Shown here: piece by piece, positions 1-9,696 of the stretch
How the letters are laid out: each line of letters begins with the position of its first letter
Position numbering within the stretch: position 1 is the stretch's first letter
Assembly (NCBI RefSeq): GCF_900143545.1
Contig: NZ_FREV01000008.1
Location: 21,372-85,371 of the forward strand
Reading direction: 5' to 3'
Origin: Loktanella sp. Alg231-35
Lineage (GTDB): Bacteria > Pseudomonadota > Alphaproteobacteria > Rhodobacterales > Rhodobacteraceae
Length of the DNA stretch: 64,000 nt
The notes under the pieces: generated by a model
Seen by the model: the letters and a program-made list of their open reading frames with translations, nothing else
The model's database searches: none
What the model was told of the DNA's origin: nothing
Position numbers and translations under genes: made by a program

Positions 1-2414
1 GCGCGCATCGCAACCTGCGCCTCGCTGTCGACGATATGGTGCTGCAGCTCCGCGAACCTGTCCTGTGACACCACGAGCTGTGCGGCGTCGAGTATCTGCC
101 GGGCGCTGTCGTAGTGGCTGACAGCAAGCGCGTCCGAGATAGCGCGGACGATTTCATTCTCGCCTTGGTTGCTATCAAGATCGGGGAACAGCACCCGGAG
201 CCGCGCCACAATCTCGGCCAGCGCCACCGCCCCGCCGGCGTTATATGCCGAACGGCGCCATTCCTGCGCTACGTAGCGGGCGTTCCGGGACAGGAGCCGG
301 TCGCCGGGATAAGCCGTGCGCCCGGCGGCATAGAGTTCGGCAGCAGCGGGCCAGTCGGCCGCGTCGATGAGGCTGTGCCCATATATGTCGTAGACCCGCG
401 GGCCCAAATCTGGATCATCGACGCCCGCCGCCGCAAGCCCCTTAATTGCTTGTGCCGTTAAGGCCAGCGCGTCCGCCATGGGCGCGGTTCGGGCGGCCTC
501 GTCCACGTGTCGCATTACGTAGGTTTCGGCCACTCCGTCGAGCGCCCCCGGCTCCGGCACCTGGTCCAGCGCGGCCGCGAGCACCGCCAGCCCGGCGGCA
601 AAATCGGGCGCCGCGCGCATTGCTTCTTGGACGAGGTAGGGCACGCTCCGGCTAAGCCGCGCGTCGTCGGGAAAGGTGGCGAGCCCCTTGGTCAGAACGT
701 CCATCGCGGCAGCAAAATCCCGGCCGTCGATCTCATCGTTCGTCCAGCGCAGGTAGGCACCGCGGCGCCATTCGTTGAGGTTCGTCCGTGCGGTGCCGTC
801 AAGGATCAAAAGACCGCTCTCCGCCGCTTCGAGGGCGGCCGCCCAATCCCCCAACTTGATCAGATCCTCGGCCGGACGCAGGAAGACTGCCGCCTTCGCC
901 GCGTCGTAATCCGCACCCGGCGAGGCAGTCGCGACTCGATCGAGGATCGCGATGGCTTCCACAGCGTCGCCGCCCTCTGCGACGGCATAAGCCCAGCGTT
1001 CCCACGTCGCGCGCTCCCGCGCGACAAGCCCGTCGTCTTCCGGCGCGAGCCGGGTCCCGAGCGCGGCAACCTGCGTAGCGGCCTCCCATTGGCCGCTATC
1101 GGCGAAGGACGCGCTCCATTTCCCAAGCGCGACCAGCGCATTCTGGACAGCGGACGTGAATTCAGGATCCAGGCTCAAGGCGCGGAAATTGTGCAGCAGC
1201 GCATCATTGTATCGATCCGTGCGCAGGGCCTCCACCCCGTGATTGTAGTAGATAAGGGCGACGAGCCCTGCCGGCCCAATCTCGCGCCGCTTGGCGCGGT
1301 TGCTTTCTGGGATGTAGACGTAGCCGGTAAGCTCCTCGAAGGCCACAAGCCGCTCGCGCTGAGGGTCGAAGCCTTCTGGCGTCGTCGTCTCCACATCCAT
1401 GTGATCGACGCCGTCATAGACGATGGCGAAAGCATGGTCCGGCACCTCGATGGCGCGGACGTCGAGCCCGAGCCGCCGGCCGATGGCGGCATAGAGCACT
1501 GCGGAAGAGACGCAGTTGAACTGCCCGTCGTCGAGCACGATTGACAAGTCGGTTTGCCGTTCGACGTAGCCGCCGGTCATCACAGTCAGGTGCAACCAAG
1601 CGAGCAAGTCCGCCCCGAGGCGGGCGGGCGGCGCCTCGGTGTCGAGCGCGTTGCGCGCCGCTGTCTCGATCGCGTCAAGCCGCGCGATATAGCCTTGCCG
1701 TGCGGCGGGATTGGTGACGCCCGAAGCCAGCAGTGCAGCTTCTTCAAAGGCCCGTTGATCGAACATGCCCTCGGCACGGCTGGCGAAGATCTCCCGCTCG
1801 GCGCCGGAGAGCGCGAACTCAGCCGGTTCAAGCGTGCCGAGACCCTCAAGCAACTGGAGAGCATTGGCCGGGCTTTCCCCAAAGGCATAGCTGCTTTCGG
1901 GCGGCCCCGTATGCCCGGCGACGGCGATCTCGGCGAGCGCGACACGGTCCGTGTCGATCCCGGGATGCAGGCGCAGCATCAGCCAACCCGTGGCGGCAGG
2001 GCGAAGGTCGAAACCCTGATTGACCCGCAGCGGGTCGATGCCCTCCTCACGCAGCGACCGGAACCCCGCCGTGGGAGAGACCGTGGAAACCAGAATGTCG
2101 ATCCGCACGGGCGACGCGTCGTCCGCAGCAGGAGACAAGATGAGTTCGACACGGTTCGGGCTGACCGGCCCGTCGGGAAAGCGAAAGACGAGATCAACCG
2201 GCTCTCCGACCGGGGTATCAAAACTGGCAATCGTCGCCGGGTCGCCATCGGTCAACGCCGCGACGTCCGTCACGCGGCTGGCCAGGGTCAGTCCGCGCTC
2301 GAACGTCCCGGTTGTGGGTGCGAGAAGAGACAGATCCTCGGCTTGGGCAGAGGCGCCAGCAAGAAGGACAAGTGAAAGGGCCAGCGCGGAAAGTCTGAGA
2401 GATTGGCGGGACAT
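1..2414 (-). CDS. Exported transglutaminase-like / TPR-type protein (partial, runs off left edge)
   Basis: Open minus-strand frame from the ATG at 2414 to the window edge (804 codons seen, no stop). The start has a strong GAGGAGGG ribosome site and lies 23 bases after the vWA gene. Residues 1-26 are a signal peptide (hydrophobic core, AxA-like end near SAQAED). Residues 30-150 look like a discoidin/jelly-roll beta domain (DGDPATIASFDTP). A transglutaminase-like Cys-His-Asp core follows: NCVSSAVLYAAIG with Cys near 301, PDHAFAIVYDG with His near 327, then HMDVETT. This matches the SirB1/transglutaminase-like pattern, so a cysteine-dependent peptidase or amidase role is plausible. From about 370 on it is alanine-rich and helical, like TPR repeats (for example YYNHGVEALRTDRYNDALLH). 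Third gene of a three-gene set with the two upstream exported proteins. Family assignment fairly sure; substrate unknown. Confidence 0.8.
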   Translation of the reverse strand, partial: MSRQSLRLSALALSLVLLAGASAQAEDLSLLAPTTGTFERGLTLASRVTDVAALTDGDPATIASFDTPVGEPVDLVFRFPDGPVSPNRVELILSPAADDASPVRIDILVSTVSPTAGFRSLREEGIDPLRVNQGFDLRPAATGWLMLRLHPGIDTDRVALAEIAVAGHTGPPESSYAFGESPANALQLLEGLGTLEPAEFALSGAEREIFASRAEGMFDQRAFEEAALLASGVTNPAARQGYIARLDAIETAARNALDTEAPPARLGADLLAWLHLTVMTGGYVERQTDLSIVLDDGQFNCVSSAVLYAAIGRRLGLDVRAIEVPDHAFAIVYDGVDHMDVETTTPEGFDPQRERLVAFEELTGYVYIPESNRAKRREIGPAGLVALIYYNHGVEALRTDRYNDALLHNFRALSLDPEFTSAVQNALVALGKWSASFADSGQWEAATQVAALGTRLAPEDDGLVARERATWERWAYAVAEGGDAVEAIAILDRVATASPGADYDAAKAAVFLRPAEDLIKLGDWAAALEAAESGLLILDGTARTNLNEWRRGAYLRWTNDEIDGRDFAAAMDVLTKGLATFPDDARLSRSVPYLVQEAMRAAPDFAAGLAVLAAALDQVPEPGALDGVAETYVMRHVDEAARTAPMADALALTAQAIKGLAAAGVDDPDLGPRVYDIYGHSLIDAADWPAAAELYAAGRTAYPGDRLLSRNARYVAQEWRRSAYNAGGAVALAEIVARLRVLFPDLDSNQGENEIVRAISDALAVSHYDSARQILDAAQLVVSQDRFAELQHHIVDSEAQVAMR

Positions 2415-2437
2415 AAACCCTCCTCGAGCCGTGTGCG

Positions 2438-5400
2438 TCATCCGGGTTCCGGCGCTCCGATCGCGATGACGCAATCGATTTGCCCTTCGAGGACCGCCAG
2501 GTCAGCACCGTCGACCAGTCCGCTCTCCGCGACGAAGTCGGCGATGCCCCGCCGGGTGGTCGGCCCCATGGCGTTATCTGCCGTGCCCACGTCGAAGCCA
2601 AGCGCTGACAGTTTCTCCTGGACCCGGCGCACCCGCTGGGTCGCGTCTCTATTCGCCGCTTCGACGTTGCAGGCCACCCCGTCGGGCAGGGCGTTATCGG
2701 GGCCCGTCGCAATGTCGAATCCGCTATCGCCGCGCAGGGAGATCTGGGACAGCTGGCCGGGCAGCACGTCCACGTCGATAACCTGCTCCGACCCGTCGAC
2801 TCGAAGGTTGTAGCGGCCGCCGGAGACTGCAACGCCAATCCCGTCGACCGCGCCCTCAAAGGTTGCACCAGCATCATCGGTCAGTGTGAATTCGCGCGAC
2901 ACCGCCCGCCGGAAGGCCGCGGCGGCCGTCCCGGCATCCGCGGCATCAAGGTAGCGTCCGCCCCCAGCCGTCGTCAGCGATCGGATCCGTTCTATGGCGG
3001 CAGGGTTGCGGATATCGAAGCCGATTAGGGTAAAATTGAGGTCTCCCAGTTCGGCCTCGGCGAGCGCGCGCATCGTGGCCTCGGGGGTCTCGTCACATTC
3101 CTCCTGACCGTCGGTGATGACCACGAGCTTGCTGCCAGAGGGCAGACCACCGCCCTGCACCACTTGCGAGATCGCGGCGGTGATGGGGGTTGTGCCACCG
3201 ATCGGCATCAGGCCATTGACGAGGCCGGCCAATTCCTCCCGGTCGAGAGGCGCGGCGTTGCGGAGCGTGAGAATATCGTCACAGGCGACGTCAACACCCG
3301 CACTTTCAGGCACGCGGCTGCCATAGACCGTCAGCGCAATGACAGCCTCGTCCGGCAACCCATCGACCAGCGCGCGGAAAGCCTCCTTACCGGCGTCCAG
3401 CCGGCTTTGACCCGAAGGCAACCGCCGTGACATTGAGCCGGAGAGATCGAAGATTACATGCGTCGCAGGCAGCACCGCGGCAGTCTCGGCATCGGCCACG
3501 ACCGCCACGCGGCCTTCGCCGCCTTCGTAGTCCAGCCGGATCGTGTACCCTCTTGGTCGCGCCAAGTCCTGCGCGACGGTCAGATAGAACGCGGCCAGCG
3601 CGGCGCTGTCGGCAGTGTAGTAGTTGCGCCCGCCGGTCGCGACCGCCGTTGTTTCAAAAAATTGCCGGCCAGTGACCGAATAGGTTGGGGAAAATGTTTC
3701 GAACTCAGCGCCAAGTCCGATGCTGTAGATCGGCACGCCCGAGCCACTGATCCGGTCCCAATAGACGCCGTAGCTGGACTCGCTCGCCGTATCCTGACCG
3801 TCGCCTAGTAGCACAATGCTGTGTTCCCCGGTTCGATCCGCCAGAAGGTCGAGCGCCACGCCAACCCCATCGAAGATCGCGGTACCGCCATCGGGCGTCA
3901 CCTTACCCTCCAGTGCGGCCCGCAGGACGGCGGGATCAGAGGTGAAACCGTCTGTGAGGACCTCGACCGTGTCGGAGTAGCGGACCAACGCCACCTCTTG
4001 CCAATCCGGCAGCGCGTCGATGAAGCTGTTCAGAGCATTGGATAGGTCATCAGCGCTGTCCTCCATGCTGCCGCTTACATCGAAGACGACGACGGTGGAG
4101 GCCGCAAGTTGCTTAACCACAAGCGTGTCCGGTAGGTCTGAAAGTGGTATGATAGCCTCGGGGGGCAAGGCGCTATTTTCGCCCCATGTCAGCCGGTGGG
4201 ACGGCACGCCTTCGGAAGTAACTGTGATCCTTGCCGCAGAGGCACCGTCGGGTGGCGGTGAGGGACGCCAGAGGTCAGCAGTGGCGGGTGACACCGTCCG
4301 GCCCTGCATGTTCATCCCAGCTGACAGGTCGCGTGGGCCCGCCGCGTCAGTCGGTGGCAGGTCTGCAACCGGGGCCACGGCCTGCTGTGTCATGGTCCGA
4401 CGAAAGAGTGGCACGTAGCCCTCCCGTCGCCCCTCAATGGCCTGTATGCGCCCCATGCCAATGAAGCCGCTCGGCCCCGCGATCATTGTCAACCGGAGCC
4501 AGCGGGCATCAGCATCGACGGCAATCTCATGCCGATCCGCCGCCGGATCGATTGCCGCCTCGGTGATCCTCACCCAGTCATCGGGTCCGGCGGTGGAGAC
4601 ATCGACAGCAACACGCACCGGCGGGTCCTCTCCCAGAACGTCGAGGACGATCTTGTCTACAAGCGCCTCTTCAAAGTCGCGGAAGGCAAATACCGCTTCG
4701 GCTGCCTCCGAGCGGTCATAGCGCGACGTGCCCCACCACGTGGGCTCTGGTATCGTCAGAACAAGTGGGAAGCTACGGCGCCGGCCCATATCGCTTAGCG
4801 CGACAAGCCGACCGCCTGCACCCGGACCTAGCAGGTTAGCTGGGTAGTCCTCGACAACCGAGGGCGCGGCATCTGAGGCTTCCCAGACCTCGATTTCTGC
4901 AAGCGCGGGGGCGCTGTCGAAATGTGTTCCCTCGATCACGACGCGCAATCGGTCGGTCGATGTGCCCGCCGGAAGTGGGATCAAATTCTGCCTTTGGTCC
5001 TTGGGTATTTCTGCCCGGGCCACTGTCTCGAACCCGCCGTCCCGACGAACAAGGATTTCCACCGTGGTGGGGATATTGAAAAACGGGAACGGGCCGATCT
5101 CGGGCATCCGCGTATCAAGGACAACGGCAGAGACCTCGGCCACTGCACCCCCGGCAAATCCCACCTCGATGGACTGTGGAAAACGCGAATCTTCTGCCAA
5201 CCAGCCGCATATCAGGCAACTCCCAAATCCGCGGTCATCAACGATCACCCCAAGCCCGTCGTTCAGATAAAGGGCAGATCGGCCGCGCTTGTCAGACGAC
5301 GTCGCGGGCGCAACCGTACCACCAAGAAAGGATGCCGCGATGTTCACGGGTCGGTCGGGCAGATTCCAGTCAGAGAGTTCTGACCTTGCCAGCCACGGCG

Positions 5401-5521
5401 CAAGCGTCGCGGGGTCACCCAAATCTGCGGCCTCGGGCATACTCTGGGCCACCGCCGCTTGATTGCACAGCCAGACCGCCGCAGCGACCGCACCGGCCCG
5501 CTTAAACCAGCCTCTACGCAT
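2438..5521 (-). CDS. Exported protein with two von Willebrand A domains and a peptidoglycan-binding tail
   Basis: Start chosen at 5521, where ATGCGTAG overlaps the stop of the upstream gene by 8 bases and a GAGG site precedes it; an ATG ten codons upstream is possible but would put extra residues before the signal peptide. Signal peptide MRRGWFKRAGAVAAAVWLC ending near AVAQ. The N-terminal ~450 residues are beta-rich, discoidin-like modules. First vWA domain about 476-660 with MIDAS DVSGSMEDS and a TAIFDG loop. Second vWA about 688-885 with DLSGSMSRR, a GGTTPIT loop and ITDGQEECDE. The C-terminus (about 959-1018, QRVRRVQEKLSALGFDVG ... GPTTRRGI) resembles PG_binding_1. Both MIDAS sites look intact, so metal-dependent protein binding in the periplasm near the wall is likely. 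Sits between two transglutaminase-fold genes; probably co-translated with them. Confidence 0.85.
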   Translation of the reverse strand: MRRGWFKRAGAVAAAVWLCNQAAVAQSMPEAADLGDPATLAPWLARSELSDWNLPDRPVNIAASFLGGTVAPATSSDKRGRSALYLNDGLGVIVDDRGFGSCLICGWLAEDSRFPQSIEVGFAGGAVAEVSAVVLDTRMPEIGPFPFFNIPTTVEILVRRDGGFETVARAEIPKDQRQNLIPLPAGTSTDRLRVVIEGTHFDSAPALAEIEVWEASDAAPSVVEDYPANLLGPGAGGRLVALSDMGRRRSFPLVLTIPEPTWWGTSRYDRSEAAEAVFAFRDFEEALVDKIVLDVLGEDPPVRVAVDVSTAGPDDWVRITEAAIDPAADRHEIAVDADARWLRLTMIAGPSGFIGMGRIQAIEGRREGYVPLFRRTMTQQAVAPVADLPPTDAAGPRDLSAGMNMQGRTVSPATADLWRPSPPPDGASAARITVTSEGVPSHRLTWGENSALPPEAIIPLSDLPDTLVVKQLAASTVVVFDVSGSMEDSADDLSNALNSFIDALPDWQEVALVRYSDTVEVLTDGFTSDPAVLRAALEGKVTPDGGTAIFDGVGVALDLLADRTGEHSIVLLGDGQDTASESSYGVYWDRISGSGVPIYSIGLGAEFETFSPTYSVTGRQFFETTAVATGGRNYYTADSAALAAFYLTVAQDLARPRGYTIRLDYEGGEGRVAVVADAETAAVLPATHVIFDLSGSMSRRLPSGQSRLDAGKEAFRALVDGLPDEAVIALTVYGSRVPESAGVDVACDDILTLRNAAPLDREELAGLVNGLMPIGGTTPITAAISQVVQGGGLPSGSKLVVITDGQEECDETPEATMRALAEAELGDLNFTLIGFDIRNPAAIERIRSLTTAGGGRYLDAADAGTAAAAFRRAVSREFTLTDDAGATFEGAVDGIGVAVSGGRYNLRVDGSEQVIDVDVLPGQLSQISLRGDSGFDIATGPDNALPDGVACNVEAANRDATQRVRRVQEKLSALGFDVGTADNAMGPTTRRGIADFVAESGLVDGADLAVLEGQIDCVIAIGAPEPG

Positions 5522-7754
5522 TGCACCATGCCTCGAATGCCGCGCCTTCAAGCTGCGAGCCTACACCATAGGTCTCCCCGCCCAACTCGTCGTAGACCAA
5601 CCCACCGAGAAAATCATAAGTGTTCAACAAAAGCTTGCCGCCTGCACCGTAACCAGAATTCTCAATCAACATACCGCGGATCGAGCCGGGCGCATCCAGC
5701 ATGCCGGCCGTCGTCGGGCTCATCACCGGCATGTAGAGATTGAAAAGGAACATCAGGGCCATGCCCTGTCGGGCCAACGGATTATTGCAGGCCTCGGCGG
5801 CCTTCTTGAACGAGTAGACCGAATGGAGCGTCTTCGCGACTTCGAAGGTGTACTCGCCAAGGATGATGGTTCGATCGATGAAGGACCCGCCGCGGCCGGT
5901 GATGTCGATGCCGGTTGCCGTGCCGGTGACCGGATCGACTCGCCACCAAGCTAGAGGATCATTGCTGCGCGCGACGACAAGACTGCCGGCCCCCAAGTCA
6001 GCCAAAGCCGCCTGTCGGGCGCTTTGGTCTGCCCCGCTGGTCAGCACGTCGCTCACGTCAACAAGACGCAGCGACTCGGCATCGGCGAGCACTCGGAAGG
6101 CGCTGGAAGATTCCACGGGGTCCTCCCCCAGCACGAGCAGGTCCTCAAAAAGCGTCTCCTCGACCCCCGCCAGGATCGCAATATCCGCCGCGGGCTCCCA
6201 GCCGCCGGCGGTCTCGCGCCACGCGTTGAGGCCCGACTGACGGATATCGAAGGTCTCGATCTCTCGGCCGCCGGCCAGCGCGCGCAGCGTCCGAACGGCG
6301 ATCAGGGGCGCACCGCGGTATATCAGACCGTCGGCCCCCGCTGCCCTCCCCGCAGCAAGATCATAGCCGTTCAACAGCGGCAAGGTGGAAAGCGGCACAT
6401 AATCTTCGGTCTCCCAGACACGGAGCGCCCCCTTGATCGACGCGATCTGCACGTCGAGCAGATGGGCTGGGGTTGCCCGACCGGTGTGAACAATCACGCT
6501 CCAGTAGCCCGGCACCCAGTCGCGCGGCAGGCGTCCGTCCTCGGCGGCGAGTTGCCGCCAGTCAACCCTCCAAGCCTCAAAGGGTTCGTGTATCTCCAGT
6601 TCCATCGTGACGGCCACGAGGTCGGCTGACGAGGTCAGGCTCTCCGCTAGCTCGCCGCCCAGTCCCCCGCCGATCTCGCTGGAAAGGCCCCCAAGCGCCG
6701 AGGCAAAGCCACCAATCGCCTCGCTCGCCCCGCCTGCGAGGACGTCGTCCAGCTCGCGCAGCGTGCCGTCCGCACCGAACGGATGCGTCCCTTCGAGAAG
6801 CCGACCGGCGACGATCGGCAGGAAGATTTCCGCCCCCGGTTCGGGTGCCGGGTCGCCCGAGATCTCGTGCAGGGGAGCGATGACAAAGGGCAGATCGGAG
6901 TGCAGCACATCGGCCGCGTGCACATCAAGCGTCTCAAGAATGACATCGGAACTGCCATCGCTCCGCTCGATGCTCAATGTCAGTCGCACTGACTGGAGAG
7001 CCTCGTCTGGCACATCGGTAAGAGTGGTATCGGGCGCCGGGTCGATGGCCAACCCGGCGAGGTGCAGGTTCCGCCAGGCTCCGCCGATCCTGGCTTGCAC
7101 CCAAGCGTAATTGCGGGCGGCTTCGACGCTCGCCTCACCCTGCGCCGCGCCGTTGGGCAACTGTGGCCCCAGCGCCTGTCTGAGCATCCCGGCCGCTTCT
7201 TCGGCCGCAGGACTTGGCGTGGCTGTCGGCGGACGCCCGGCAATGAGGTCCAGGAAGGGACCGGGCACCTCGACATCGCCGCCGCCAAGGGCAACCACGG
7301 CCGACTCGAATGCGGTCGGATCGCTAGTCGCGGGCCGTGTGGCAGGCCATTCGATCCCGGCCACTAGCCGAATCGCCGTTTCCTCCTCGAGCCGCGCCAA
7401 CGCAAGGCGCGTCTCATAGCCTTTCTGGTCCAGCACCGCCCGGAGCAGCAGCGCCTGATCCCATGAATTTCCGGCTCCGGCTGCCAGCGCCCCTTCCGCC
7501 CCACGCAGGACCCCCGGATAAATGCGCCAGGCGATCCGGGCTGCGATCTCCTGCGCAATCAATTCGGGGTCATCAGGCAACGACGCGGCAAGGCCGGCGA
7601 CCGAAAGTTGGCTCTGGTCCAGCAGCCCCTCAAGCCGGTCGAGGCGCTGATCGAGTTCATCCGTAACGGTCTGGGCCGTGGCTCCGGCAGATAGAACCAA
7701 CGCGACCAGGATCGGACAACAATTCTTCAGAATGCGTGGAAAGAGTAGAAACAT
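5514..7754 (-). CDS. Exported transglutaminase-fold protein lacking the catalytic Cys and His
   Basis: 746 residues; ATG at 7754 with a GGAAGG site about 11 bases upstream. Signal peptide about 1-28 (CCPILVALVLSAGATAQ). Residues 90-115 read GNSWDQALLLRAVLDQKGYE, which aligns with the transglutaminase helix G-x-C-x-D-x-A-LL-x-ALLRA-x-G, but Ser97 replaces the Cys. Near residue 215, NYAWVQARIGGAWRNLHLA aligns with the HAWVEV...WVPLDP strand with Tyr in place of His. A non-catalytic binding role is therefore inferred. The rest is unassigned; the last 100 residues include hydrophobic stretches (ALMFLFNLYMPVM). First gene of the set; its stop overlaps the vWA gene's start by 8 bases. No relative is recognised with confidence beyond the fold. 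Confidence 0.75.
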   Translation of the reverse strand: MFLLFPRILKNCCPILVALVLSAGATAQTVTDELDQRLDRLEGLLDQSQLSVAGLAASLPDDPELIAQEIAARIAWRIYPGVLRGAEGALAAGAGNSWDQALLLRAVLDQKGYETRLALARLEEETAIRLVAGIEWPATRPATSDPTAFESAVVALGGGDVEVPGPFLDLIAGRPPTATPSPAAEEAAGMLRQALGPQLPNGAAQGEASVEAARNYAWVQARIGGAWRNLHLAGLAIDPAPDTTLTDVPDEALQSVRLTLSIERSDGSSDVILETLDVHAADVLHSDLPFVIAPLHEISGDPAPEPGAEIFLPIVAGRLLEGTHPFGADGTLRELDDVLAGGASEAIGGFASALGGLSSEIGGGLGGELAESLTSSADLVAVTMELEIHEPFEAWRVDWRQLAAEDGRLPRDWVPGYWSVIVHTGRATPAHLLDVQIASIKGALRVWETEDYVPLSTLPLLNGYDLAAGRAAGADGLIYRGAPLIAVRTLRALAGGREIETFDIRQSGLNAWRETAGGWEPAADIAILAGVEETLFEDLLVLGEDPVESSSAFRVLADAESLRLVDVSDVLTSGADQSARQAALADLGAGSLVVARSNDPLAWWRVDPVTGTATGIDITGRGGSFIDRTIILGEYTFEVAKTLHSVYSFKKAAEACNNPLARQGMALMFLFNLYMPVMSPTTAGMLDAPGSIRGMLIENSGYGAGGKLLLNTYDFLGGLVYDELGGETYGVGSQLEGAAFEAWCNA

Positions 7755-8090
7755 GGCGTGATAATCCTTCCGTCTCGACCCCTCCTTTCCGCAGTCAACG
7801 CAATGTCAGATCCCGGGGTCGCGTGCGCCCGTGTTGGAAATGCCAGTCGGCTCAGAAAGCATCATATGAAGAAGTATACCAACAGATCGGACAGCCGCAA
7901 GCAGTCGGCCACTAGATTGGCCGTGAGTGGGCAATTTGGCATGTCGAGGAAGCGACACATATACGAAGACGTTCTGAAGTGAACCGCACCGGGTTTGCTG
8001 GAGGCTGATTTTTTTGAGCCCAACCGAAAACTAAGTTGAGTGATTTCAGTCAGTTGTGATTTTCCTTGGGTGACAAACCTGAAGAGCACG
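7755..8090. other. Intergenic stretch with a possible IS end
   Basis: 336 bases between the three-gene set and the decayed transposase. No convincing gene: the short open frames here have no ribosome site and overlap on both strands. The stretch near 7982-8006 (GAACCGCACCGGGTTTGCTG) reads like the terminal sequence of an IS3-type element, but no partner end was found nearby. The promoter of the three-gene set should also lie here on the minus strand; no clear -35/-10 pair was seen. Confidence 0.4.
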
Positions 8091-8909
8091 ATGCCTTGGA
8101 CAGAAACTACTCGCCCGCAGTATGACCGGCGAGGCCAGCGATACGCAAGCGATAGCACCGACGATGAATGGGGTTTCGTGGAACCGTTCATGCCACCGAT
8201 TTCGAAGGTCGGCCGGCCTCGCTAGACGGACATGCGGGCGGTTTAGGACGCGATTCAATACATGGCGGCAACGGGGTGCCAATGGGCGATGCTACCAAGA
8301 GAATTCCCGCGCTTCACCACAGTGCAGTATTATTTCTACCTGCTGCGCGACAGCGGCCTGCTCGATATCCTCAACGAGACCCTTGCCGCCGCCTCCCGCC
8401 TGTTATCAGGCCGCACAGCGGAGCCGACGGTTGGGATCATCGATAGCCAATCGGTGAAGACCACAGAGAGCGGCGGCCCCACAGGCTATGATGCGGGCAA
8501 GAAAATAAAGGGGCGCAAGCGGCACATCGTGACGGACACCGAAGGCAATCTTCTGGCTCTGATCACTCATACCGCCGACATCCAGGACCGTGACGGTGCG
8601 CCCGGCGTCACCGAACAGGCCCGCGACAGTTTCCCCGCGTTGGACCATGTGTTCGCCGATGGAGGGTATGCAGGGGAAAAACTGCAAACCGCTCTGCGCG
8701 AAAGGGATGGGCCCACAATCGAGATCGTCAAACGACCCCCAAAGGTGACCGGCTTCGTTGTCATCGCCCGCCGTTGGGTCGTCGAGCGCACATTTGCATG
8801 GCTCGGCCGGTGTCGCCGATTGGCGAAGGACTGGGAAACGTCAATCGCGTCGGCTGACGCATGACTGCTAATCGCCTCAATCCGCAAGATGTATACGAAT
8901 GCTGCTTAG
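8091..8909 (+). pseudogene. IS5-family transposase, killed by three in-frame stop codons
   Basis: A single reading frame from the ATG at 8091 to a stop at 8907-8909 encodes a recognisable IS5-type DDE transposase: DDEWGFVEPFMPP, then CQWAMLPREFP, VGIIDSQSVKTTESGG (first catalytic Asp), KIKGRKRHIVTDTEG, DHVFADGGYAGEK (second Asp), and VVERTFAWLGRCRRLAKDW (catalytic Glu). It is interrupted by TAG after KVGRPR (8223-8225), TAG after DMRAV, and TGA at 8862-8864 where this family usually has Trp (a TGG to TGA change). No frameshift is seen, so decay is by point mutation only. Terminal inverted repeats were not found by eye. Not expected to be active. Confidence 0.85.
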
Positions 8910-9117
8910 AACTGTGAACCGATCAATCGCATAACAGGTGATCTTGCCGAACGTGATCCTCAAGCGAAAATTCATAAAACCACGCCGCTTGCGCTTCCAG
9001 CTTTGGCCCCATCACCGCGGGAAACCCCCAGCATCAATGCAAAGATTGAATCAGCGTTCAGTCCCCCAAACAAGCAGAATTTTTTCGACACAATTAGCCC
9101 CTATTGACGAATGCTGC

Positions 9118-9696
9118 ATGGTGCTTGAAAGTCCATTTATGACACAACCAATTCTGTTTCGAACTGACCTAACGGGACAAGTTCTTCCGATTGATTGGCG
9201 GGAGATGCACGAAGTTCGAAGAGATATCCTGCACTATTATGAAGAAAACTTGCATGAGCCTGTGAATGTGTACGTCATTCCAGAATACGCTAAGCTTGAG
9301 TATTGGAAGTATCTGTCTGTTTTCTTCACGGAACGCTACGCTGAATGCAAACGGTACGTATGGCTGTTTGAGCGAGGCTGCTTGGCGCTGTTAAATGGGT
9401 TAGCGCTTGACTTCCTAAACGAGCAACTTTGGGAAGACTCAGGTCTTTGGAAGAAAGGTAAAGACATTGCTAACGCAAGTTTGCCTTATCTAGAGGCCTA
9501 TCGGCCTAAGGAGCCAATCCTCGAAGATGGGAGAGAATTGTTGATTGGGTCATTTCGTTTCATTGCGGCCATGGATGCGAACGATTTGGACCGAGATGGG
9601 TACCCGAAATTTGCAGTTAGAGACCAAGGAGCGTGGTTCACCCGGCACATCATCGGCGACTATTATCGCACGACAGCAGCGCTCGACTTTGGATGA
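9118..9696 (+). CDS. Hypothetical protein
   Basis: The frame stays open upstream to 8938, but the protein-like part begins at the ATG at 9118 (192 residues) or at 9139 (MTQPILFRTD, 185 residues); neither has a strong ribosome site, so the start is uncertain. The protein is rich in Trp and Tyr, acidic, with no signal peptide or membrane segment (DWREMHEVRRDILHYYEEN, YWKYLSVFFTERYAECKRY, RDQGAWFTRHIIGDYYRT). I do not recognise the family. It lies alone between an IS5 relic and a dispersed repeat, and its codon use looks more AT-rich than the genes to its left, which suggests acquired DNA. Possibly an effector or immunity-type orphan, but nothing in the sequence proves it. Confidence 0.6.
   Translation: MVLESPFMTQPILFRTDLTGQVLPIDWREMHEVRRDILHYYEENLHEPVNVYVIPEYAKLEYWKYLSVFFTERYAECKRYVWLFERGCLALLNGLALDFLNEQLWEDSGLWKKGKDIANASLPYLEAYRPKEPILEDGRELLIGSFRFIAAMDANDLDRDGYPKFAVRDQGAWFTRHIIGDYYRTTAALDFG

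Noticed and set aside
507..1544. 345-codon plus-strand open frame opposite the left-edge gene
   Set aside because: Lies antisense to the clear signal-peptide/transglutaminase frame in G+C-rich DNA; sequence is low in hydrophobic pattern and has no ribosome site or known motif.
1554..2375. 273-codon plus-strand open frame
   Set aside because: Antisense to the same gene; a by-product of high G+C at third positions.
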